Positions 24,808 to 30,711 of a stretch of DNA of 64,000 bases are shown here, one piece after another (the first letter of the stretch is position 1; every line of letters begins with the position of its first letter). The notes under the pieces were generated by a model, which searched no databases, was not told the DNA's origin, and saw only the letters and a list, made by a program, of their open reading frames with translations. The DNA is from Pyrinomonadaceae bacterium (lineage in GTDB: Bacteria > Acidobacteriota > Blastocatellia > Pyrinomonadales > Pyrinomonadaceae): NCBI GenBank assembly GCA_026129865.1, contig JAHCHG010000011.1:62001-126000 (forward strand). The letters are read 5' to 3'. The position numbers and the translations under genes were made by a program.

Positions 24808-25479
24808 ATGAAAATCGAAACCTTAAACTTTGACACCGCAAACGGCGCGACAACTGCGTACTCGGCAGTGCCGGACGATATCAATGAAAATACGAAAGCG
24901 GTTATTTTGATCCAGGAATGGTGGGGTTTGGCGGATCACATAAAGGACATCGCGCGGCGTTATGCCGATGAGGGCTACATAGCGGTCGCGCCGGATCTTT
25001 ATCGCGGGAAAATGGCTTCGAATCCGGACGAAGCGGCGAAATTAATGAGCGAACTCGCGCTCGACGACGGGATCGACACAATAAATAACGCAATCGAAAA
25101 GGCGAAAAAAACTTACGGCAAATCGAAAGTCGGAATTACAGGCTATTGCATGGGCGGAACATTTTCGCTGCGCGCCGCTTGCCTCGTCGACGGAATAGCC
25201 GCCGCAGCGCCGTTTTACGGCGACATACCTGAAGAAGACGTCTTAAAAGAACTAAGAGCGCCTGTTCTTTTCATCGCCGGAAAGAAAGACGCATGGATCA
25301 ACCCCGAAAAGGTCGCCGAACTCGAACGTATCGCCAATAAATACGAACTCCCCGTCGAAACCGTTTCTTACGATGCCGATCACGCGTTTTTCAACGACTC
25401 GCGTCCGGAAGTTTACGATGAAGAAGCCGCAAAAGACGCGTGGGAAAGAGTTTTGGGGTTTTTTAGTTCGAAGCTTTAA
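24808..25479 (+). CDS. Dienelactone hydrolase family protein
   Basis: A 223-residue alpha/beta hydrolase. The nucleophile elbow is GYCMGG (Cys as nucleophile, as in dienelactone hydrolases); the acid and histidine come from the FIAGKKDAWI and YDADHAFFND segments. EWWGL near residue 38 is the usual oxyanion-side motif. AAGGAG lies 11 bases before the ATG. The natural substrate is unknown; the family includes carboxymethylenebutenolidases and general carboxylesterases. The last 104 bases of this gene are repeated at 26323-26426, on the far side of the next gene. Confidence 0.88.
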   Translation: MKIETLNFDTANGATTAYSAVPDDINENTKAVILIQEWWGLADHIKDIARRYADEGYIAVAPDLYRGKMASNPDEAAKLMSELALDDGIDTINNAIEKAKKTYGKSKVGITGYCMGGTFSLRAACLVDGIAAAAPFYGDIPEEDVLKELRAPVLFIAGKKDAWINPEKVAELERIANKYELPVETVSYDADHAFFNDSRPEVYDEEAAKDAWERVLGFFSSKL

Positions 25480-25510
25480 CGAAATAGATCGGAATCGACA
25501 AATTGTATTT

Positions 25511-26257
25511 ATGAGTTTTAAGGTAGCGATTGATACCTCATTTAATTTTTACTCTGATTCGAAGAATGGCGATCCTGATATTGCCAGCCCAACGTTGCGA
25601 AAATATCATTGTGCGTTGTGGAGCAAGGAACTGCCCTGCGGACAAATATTTGAGCTGACTTATTCAAAAAAAGGGATTTACTTATATCACAATTCGAAAT
25701 TAGGTGAATTCTATCTTGGAAGCGATGCGATTACTCATTCGTACAAGAGTCACAAGCGAAAACGTTGGCTTACAGAACAAGTTCCCGAAGCGGTAAATGC
25801 ACTTTTCGATTTGGGTTCAACTATCGGCGCTTTCATTATCTTCCCAAACAATGAGATAAACGGTTTGCACACTATCAACCAAGCCCGGGGGGTAAATGCT
25901 TTTATTGATGATCGATTTGACCTGACTCTCGAGTGCATTCGTCGTTTTTATCAGTGCGAAGAAAGTCCGCTTTTTTCAACTTTGCTTAGATACAAAGCAT
26001 ATTTTGACCTCTTTCGTGATTTCGACCGGTTTGTTCGATTCTTTTTGTTAGACGATCTAATTGATGGCGACCGAAAGATTAAGTTCTACCTTCCGTTTGA
26101 TAACTTTAAGACTCGTCCGAAATTTTCAGATGTAAGTGATTATTTAATGTATCAAACCAAAGTGCGTACGTTTATCGTGGCAAGGAATAAACGAATCGAA
26201 AATTTCGCAGAAACACAAAATGTCTCTTCCAACTCCCCCGCAGAGATCTATCCTTAA
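25511..26257 (+). CDS. DUF6994-like hypothetical protein
   Basis: A 248-residue protein from ATG 25511; an in-frame upstream start lies inside the hydrolase gene and is rejected. The opening AIDTSFNFYSDSKNGDPDIASPTLRKYHCALWSKELPCGQIFEL and YHNSKLGEFYLGSDAITHS match my memory of the DUF6994 family, found in many bacteria as single genes of unknown role. It seems soluble, with aromatic-rich helices in the C-terminal half. AT-rich codon usage and the flanking repeat of the hydrolase 3' end show that it arrived by insertion or recombination. Confidence 0.65.
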   Translation: MSFKVAIDTSFNFYSDSKNGDPDIASPTLRKYHCALWSKELPCGQIFELTYSKKGIYLYHNSKLGEFYLGSDAITHSYKSHKRKRWLTEQVPEAVNALFDLGSTIGAFIIFPNNEINGLHTINQARGVNAFIDDRFDLTLECIRRFYQCEESPLFSTLLRYKAYFDLFRDFDRFVRFFLLDDLIDGDRKIKFYLPFDNFKTRPKFSDVSDYLMYQTKVRTFIVARNKRIENFAETQNVSSNSPAEIYP

Positions 26258-26322
26258 TTACTGATTCCTGTTTTCGAATAAAACGTACCACTTCATTCTC
26301 GGTTGGCAGCGAAGTCTGGGCA

Positions 26323-26426
26323 CCGATCACGCGTTTTTAAACGACACGCGTCCGGAAGTTTACGATAAAGAAGCCGCAAAAGACGCGTGGGAAAGGGTGT
26401 TAAATTTCTTTGGTTCGAATCTTTAA
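26323..26426 (+). pseudogene. Duplicated 3' end of the dienelactone hydrolase gene
   Basis: The 104 bases align without gaps to 25376-25479, the end of the hydrolase gene, with 12 mismatches by hand count. The frame is intact to its own TAA (DHAFLNDTRPEVYDKEA...) but has no start, catalytic Cys or upstream portion. Changes are partly silent and partly conservative, as if it came from a related functional copy. Together the two copies form direct repeats around the DUF6994-like gene. The sequence 26427-26510 holds no other feature I can see. Confidence 0.8.
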
Positions 26427-26510
26427 GCTGTTACTAAATAAACTCGTCGAATAGCTGAAAGTTTTTGAATAACCGGTTTCCAATTGGTCTACCGGGAAGT
26501 GCACGGGACG

Positions 26511-27068
26511 TTAATCTTTCGCGGAAATTTCGAGATTAAATTTTTCAGCCAACCAATCGAGTACCGCTTTCTGATCGTCGATCGTCGCCCTTCTGATCTG
26601 TGAAAGTAAATGAATTCGATCAGGTTTTGGCAGGCTCGTGTTCTGCAGCCCCTCGTTGCAATTCGTGCAGACAGCCCTTAAGTTTTCAGCGGTGTCGCTG
26701 CCGCCTTTGGATTTATCAATTATATGACCCATCGTAAGTCGGACGGTTCTGGACGCATTAAAAGGGTCATGATCTCCGGCAGCCAGTCCGCACATTTGAC
26801 ACGTAAATCCATTTCGTTCAAGAACCCTCGCCCGTGTTTCTTTCGAAATGTTTCTAGCAAACGACGGAAGTCTTTTCGATGTTTCCATCAAATATTGATT
26901 CGGTTTTAAATTTGCGCGATCTTTGTGAGACAAGATTTGGTAGCCGTCTTCATTACGAAGTTCACGAACCCTTCGCGCCCATTCCACAGCTCCGCCGCTA
27001 GCACCTTGAATATCTTTAGATTCGACAATTTTGCCTAGATTCTGGAGAAAATACTCCAAAATCTTCAA
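26511..27068 (-). CDS. HNH restriction-endonuclease-like protein, start region out of frame
   Basis: The open frame from a TTG at 27068 gives 185 residues: an N-terminal winged-helix-like region (KILEYFLQNLGKI...EWARRVRELRNEDGYQI), then an HNH nuclease with zinc cysteines (CQMCGL and CTNCNE) around GHIIDKSKGGSDTAENL. Next to a DNA methyltransferase it is very probably the nuclease of a type II system. The TTG has no ribosome site. An ATG at 27091, 18 bases after the methyltransferase stop, is followed by seven A's and would read MKKKKSSKLKIL in the nuclease frame if the run had eight, so the gene is either frameshifted, phase-variable or expressed by slippage. Confidence 0.7.
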   Translation of the reverse strand: MKILEYFLQNLGKIVESKDIQGASGGAVEWARRVRELRNEDGYQILSHKDRANLKPNQYLMETSKRLPSFARNISKETRARVLERNGFTCQMCGLAAGDHDPFNASRTVRLTMGHIIDKSKGGSDTAENLRAVCTNCNEGLQNTSLPKPDRIHLLSQIRRATIDDQKAVLDWLAEKFNLEISAKD

Positions 27069-27108
27069 CTTGGAACTTTTCTTTTTTTCATATAGAAAGG
27101 CAGGGACG

Positions 27109-27948
27109 CTATCCCGCTTGTAATTGAAGCGCGGGCTGCAAATTTTCCGTTCTCGTCAAGCCGATTTGAACATAACTCGGATTAAGTTCCATCAAGACCG
27201 CTTTTCGGTTTAATTCACCGGCAGCAAGCCCGGTTGTTGCAGAGCCGCCAAACGGGTCAAGAACCGTGTCTCCCTCGCGAGAGCCGAGAAGGATGCATCG
27301 CGCAGCAAGTTCTTTCGGGAACGTAGCAGGATGACCACTTCGGCTTGAATCGGGACCCAAAATCCAATAATTTCTCAGATTCGCGCCAGTTGGTTCTCTA
27401 ACAGCGTTGCGGTCGTAATAGTAGCTCGGTGATTTTGAAAATAGAAAAACTGATTCCGTTGCGTTAGAAGGTCTATTTCTCACACTTTCCGGCATTGCGT
27501 TTTTCTTTATCCACGTGATATGCGATCTCAAGATCCAGCCGTCATTTTGAAGAGCAAATGCGACCCGCCACGGTAAACCGATTAGATCTCGATCTTTGAG
27601 ACCCCAGCACTCCGGTACCTTGCAATTTCGCCTTTGAATCATTTTTTTTGTGTTTCCGACCGCCGCATTCGGACCGCAGCTGCCCGTTCCCCCGTTTCGC
27701 GCGTAACCGTCGCCAACATTTAGCCAAACCGTACCGTCCGCTTTCAGTGTTCGTCGAACTTCCCTGAAAACGGATACAAGATTTTCGACATATTCGATTG
27801 GCGATTCTTCCGAGCCGATTTGATCGTCGTGATCATAATCGCGCAAGCCCCAATATGGCGGCGATGTTATGCAGGATTGAATAGAGCTTTCTTCTAGTGT
27901 GGGCAAAAGTTTGAGGCAATCTCCGGTTAAAATCTGAATGTTTGTCAT
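27109..27948 (-). CDS. Site-specific DNA methyltransferase, beta-class (N4-cytosine or N6-adenine)
   Basis: A 279-residue enzyme. The catalytic motif TSPPY (residues 28-32) comes first and the AdoMet motif VLDPFGGSATTG near residue 237 comes late, the order of beta-class amino-methyltransferases. TSPPY rather than DPPY favours N4-cytosine but does not prove it. The target-recognition region lies between, around residues 75-205. It is 17-40 bases upstream of the HNH nuclease on the same strand, forming a restriction-modification pair. Its position in the accessory island after the hydrolase gene agrees with horizontal gain. Confidence 0.85.
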   Translation of the reverse strand: MTNIQILTGDCLKLLPTLEESSIQSCITSPPYWGLRDYDHDDQIGSEESPIEYVENLVSVFREVRRTLKADGTVWLNVGDGYARNGGTGSCGPNAAVGNTKKMIQRRNCKVPECWGLKDRDLIGLPWRVAFALQNDGWILRSHITWIKKNAMPESVRNRPSNATESVFLFSKSPSYYYDRNAVREPTGANLRNYWILGPDSSRSGHPATFPKELAARCILLGSREGDTVLDPFGGSATTGLAAGELNRKAVLMELNPSYVQIGLTRTENLQPALQLQAG

Positions 27949-28017
27949 GATAAACTCATTTTGAACTAAATCGGGAACCCAATCAAATTTTAAACTTGGA
28001 GATGTAAAAATTCGAGC

Positions 28018-28953
28018 TCAGCTCACAAACATACTATGCAGTTCCGCTAAATCCGGCAGCGATGTCCTAGCACCGACCGTTCTGCATTTGAGAGCGGCAA
28101 CTGCGTTTGCCATTTCTGCAGCGGTTTCCACCGTTTCGCCGGTTAGCAAACCATACAAAAATCCTACTCTAAAGGCATCGCCGGCTCCGGTCGTGTCTCT
28201 GCAGCCGCCGGGAACGTCGTAGCCTTTTGTTTCGATAAACCGATCGCCGCATAAGATAAGCGACCCCGAATCGCCCAGAGTCATTCCGACGATCGCACAG
28301 CCGTAGCGGCGTTTAATTTCGCGAAGAGAATCGCGCCGGTCGTTTGTTCCGACCAATTTTTCAGGAAAATCCGATGACGAGAGGAAAATATCGATGAGCG
28401 GAATCATCTCGTCCAATCCCTCGAACAGATTATCGACGTCGATCGAAACGATCGCGCCGTGCTTTTTCGCTTCGCGTGCCATTTTTACACAGGCGGCGGT
28501 GTCGTGCGGTGTCGCGTGAAAGATCTTTGTGCTGCGGACCATCTCTACCGGCGCTTCTTCAGGCGTGTAATGCAGTTTTTCATCGCGTTTCCAGATGATC
28601 GTTCGTTCGCCGTTTCGTTTATCGATCACGATAAAAGCGATCTGCGTCTGCGCGCCCTCGATCTGTTCGGCAAAGGTCAGATCGACTCCTTCGTCGCGCA
28701 AACTCTTCATTCCAAAATCGCCCGTCGGTTCCTTTCCGAATCTTCCGGCGTACGAGGTTTTCATACCCAAACGCGCCAGCCCAGCCATCGTCGATGCGAT
28801 CTCGCCGCCGGCAAGCTGCGTGTAATTATCGAGTTCGACCTTTGAATTAAACGCCGGATATTCCGGCACGACGATCAAATAATCGACCGCATTCGTTCCG
28901 AAACCGACGGCATCGAACTCTTTGTTTTGAGGTAAATTAAACGGAAAATTCAT
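28018..28953 (-). CDS. PfkB-family carbohydrate kinase
   Basis: A 311-residue sugar kinase from ATG 28953 (a TTG at 28968 is less likely). The N-terminal signature is in AGGEIASTMAGLARLG and the C-terminal anion-hole/catalytic motif is DTTGAGDAFRVGFLYG, where the Asp of GAGD is the base. The GKEPTGDFGMKSLRDEGVD segment is the usual lid-side loop. The family includes ribokinase, fructokinase, adenosine kinase and tagatose kinases; the substrate cannot be assigned. The gene stands alone between the methyltransferase and the LysW-like gene, with no transporter or sugar operon nearby. Confidence 0.87.
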   Translation of the reverse strand: MNFPFNLPQNKEFDAVGFGTNAVDYLIVVPEYPAFNSKVELDNYTQLAGGEIASTMAGLARLGMKTSYAGRFGKEPTGDFGMKSLRDEGVDLTFAEQIEGAQTQIAFIVIDKRNGERTIIWKRDEKLHYTPEEAPVEMVRSTKIFHATPHDTAACVKMAREAKKHGAIVSIDVDNLFEGLDEMIPLIDIFLSSSDFPEKLVGTNDRRDSLREIKRRYGCAIVGMTLGDSGSLILCGDRFIETKGYDVPGGCRDTTGAGDAFRVGFLYGLLTGETVETAAEMANAVAALKCRTVGARTSLPDLAELHSMFVS

Positions 28954-29115
28954 TTTCGTCAGGCGCAATTACGAAAAAAGTTATACAGCTGATCGTCGAT
29001 GATAAATTGTCCGTCTAAAATTTTACAATCTCTTGCGAAAAAAGTTCGACAAAACTCTTGCAAAAAGATTTGTATATTGGTTAGATTGAAAATGTGCAGT
29101 AAAGGTCACTTGCGG

Positions 29116-29144
29116 TTAAAGTGAAGTAGTAAAACACTTATAAC
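29116..29144 (+). promoter_or_regulatory. Candidate promoter of the LysW-like gene
   Basis: TTAAAG (29116-29121) and TATAAC (29139-29144) with 17 bases between. A GGAG ribosome site (29153-29156) follows 8 bases before the ATG. Confidence 0.4.
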
Positions 29145-29164
29145 GTCTATTTGGAGAAATTTTC

Positions 29165-29365
29165 ATGCCAACAGTTGCTTGCCCCGAATGTAAAGAAGAA
29201 GTTTTTGTTGATGCCGATACCGAACAAGGCGACGTGGTTTTTTGCGATGAATGCGGTGCCGATCTCGAAGTCGTTGGTCTCGACCCGGTCGAGCTTGATT
29301 CGTTTGACGATTCGGATTACGACTTTGACGATGACGACGATCTGGACGACGATGACGATTATTGA
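29165..29365 (+). CDS. LysW-like zinc-ribbon protein with poly-aspartate tail
   Basis: A 66-residue protein. Cys 6, 9, 27 and 30 form a zinc ribbon (CPEC...CDEC), and CDECGADLEVVGLDPVEL closely resembles LysW/ArgW, the carrier to which amino acids are attached in alternative lysine and arginine synthesis. LysW normally ends in EDWGE, whose terminal Glu is the attachment site. Here the tail from residue 45 is almost wholly Asp and ends in DDY, with no terminal Glu. No LysX/ArgX ligase or lysine genes are nearby. It may be a diverged carrier or an acidic zinc-binding protein with a different role. Confidence 0.7.
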   Translation: MPTVACPECKEEVFVDADTEQGDVVFCDECGADLEVVGLDPVELDSFDDSDYDFDDDDDLDDDDDY

Positions 29366-29380
29366 TCGTAAGAACTGAAA

Positions 29381-30379
29381 CTAGTTTTCTATCTTATAGC
29401 CCGGTCGGTTTTGCTTCACATTAAATTCCGCAGGCGCTTCGATTCGCACGTTGTGAAACTTGCCGCTTTCGCGATTTTCCTGCGAAGGGTAAAAGGCGAG
29501 TATGTACGACGAAGTAATTTCTTCCGCAAGCAGCGAAAAAAGCGGTTCGAAATCTTTTTGTGTTGCGTAGAACGTACTTCCTCCTGTTTTTTCAACCAGC
29601 CCGCTTGCTTCGAGCAGCGTCAGTACGGGCTTTTTTCCCATTTGAAGCCGCGAATAAGACGGCAGTAAGACCGAATAGATCGTCGTTTCCGCGTGGTTTG
29701 CGCGTTCGATCACCGTTGCCGGAGAAACTATATCGCCGACCGGAAATCCGTCTGTGATCAAAATTACCGCCCGTTTTGTTTTTTTGCCGCCAACCGCCGG
29801 CGGACCGTTTTTTTCGATCATCCGAATTGCGTAATCCGCCGCATCATAAGCGTGAGTCGAAAGCCCGTCCTGATCGCGCTTAATTTTTTCAAAAGACCTT
29901 TCCAATTTTTCAGGGAGATTCGTAAATGACTGGATCTTCTTGACCTTCATCCCAAATGTTGTAACTGCAAAATATGAATTATAGTCTGCTAATTTTTTAA
30001 CGAACTTCCGCATTGCTTCGCGCAGATTTTCAAGCTCTTCGGGCGTGATGCTGCCGGAAACATCAAGCGCAAAAACGATCGATAACGGACGTTCGGAATC
30101 GCGTTTTTTTACCGGTTCGAAAAATTCTATTTCACGTTCTTCGCCGTCCTCGAAAAGCCGAAAATCTTCTTTCTTCAACCCTTTAACCGGCTTTCCGCTT
30201 TTATCCGAAACATTCGCTTCAAACGAAACAAGATCGGTTTCGATCTTTATGATCTCATCTTCCTGAGCGACAACAGCCGACGCTGCGTATAAAAAGAGAA
30301 CGACGAGGATAACGACGTTTCTGCAAATCGCCTTCTTTTCACTACTCAATTGTGCCGAAGTCCTTTTCATATTCCGCAT
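29381..30379 (-). CDS. VWFA-domain protein of acidobacterial type
   Basis: A 332-residue exported protein with an N-terminal membrane/signal segment (about residues 22-39). A short beta domain (FEANVSDKSGKPVKGLKKEDFRLFEDGEEREIEFF) precedes a von Willebrand A domain with the MIDAS motif DVSGS near residue 106, the T of STHAYDAADYAI, and D in LITDGFPVGD. This layout is the VWFA-related domain found many times per genome in Acidobacteria. It probably binds a divalent metal and mediates protein contacts outside the cytoplasm. No partner gene is adjacent. A second ATG at 30370 is also possible. Confidence 0.85.
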   Translation of the reverse strand: MRNMKRTSAQLSSEKKAICRNVVILVVLFLYAASAVVAQEDEIIKIETDLVSFEANVSDKSGKPVKGLKKEDFRLFEDGEEREIEFFEPVKKRDSERPLSIVFALDVSGSITPEELENLREAMRKFVKKLADYNSYFAVTTFGMKVKKIQSFTNLPEKLERSFEKIKRDQDGLSTHAYDAADYAIRMIEKNGPPAVGGKKTKRAVILITDGFPVGDIVSPATVIERANHAETTIYSVLLPSYSRLQMGKKPVLTLLEASGLVEKTGGSTFYATQKDFEPLFSLLAEEITSSYILAFYPSQENRESGKFHNVRIEAPAEFNVKQNRPGYKIEN

Positions 30380-30544
30380 AACCTTTAATTTTGCCGTTTA
30401 GAGAATTGTAAAGCATTGAAGTTTTTACCGAAAGTTTTTCCGGAATTCTGCCGATATGATGTTTCCGGACCGTTGTCAGTTTGATCGAACTTAAATCAAA
30501 CTGAACGCTCAATTTGAACGAATCTCTTTAGCCTTCAATAACTT

Positions 30545-30656
30545 GCCGTGCGCAGAGCAGTAAAGTCGGCATTGTTTTCCGAATTCAATTACGGCACGGC
30601 GTTTGTATTTAAGGATGCGCCGATCTGGCTCGGAATCGGCAGATCGGCGTTTTTTC
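30545..30656 (+). ncRNA. Candidate structured leader RNA with intrinsic terminator
   Basis: GCCGTGC (30545-30551) pairs perfectly with GCACGGC (30594-30600), enclosing about 42 bases. A second hairpin follows: CGCCGATCTG (30619-30628) with CAGATCGGCG (30640-30649), then TTTTTT to 30655. No plus-strand gene lies upstream that needs a terminator (the neighbour is on the other strand), and the GGDEF gene begins at 30712. A domain-plus-terminator-plus-gene layout is that of a riboswitch or attenuator; a free small RNA is the alternative. It does not match the c-di-GMP riboswitch consensus that I remember. The rest of the gap 30380-30711 shows nothing else. Confidence 0.5.
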
Positions 30657-30711
30657 GATGATCGTAATTTTCCGGTGAAAGATTCCGCCCTCTGCAGAAA
30701 ACTTGCTGAAA

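Noticed and set aside
26405-26426. tRNA-like T-arm string GGTTCGAATC
   Set aside because: It is part of the duplicated hydrolase end; no acceptor or anticodon arms surround it.
30545-30600. c-di-GMP (GEMM) riboswitch identity for the leader RNA
   Set aside because: The conserved core I remember is not present, so only the structure is reported.
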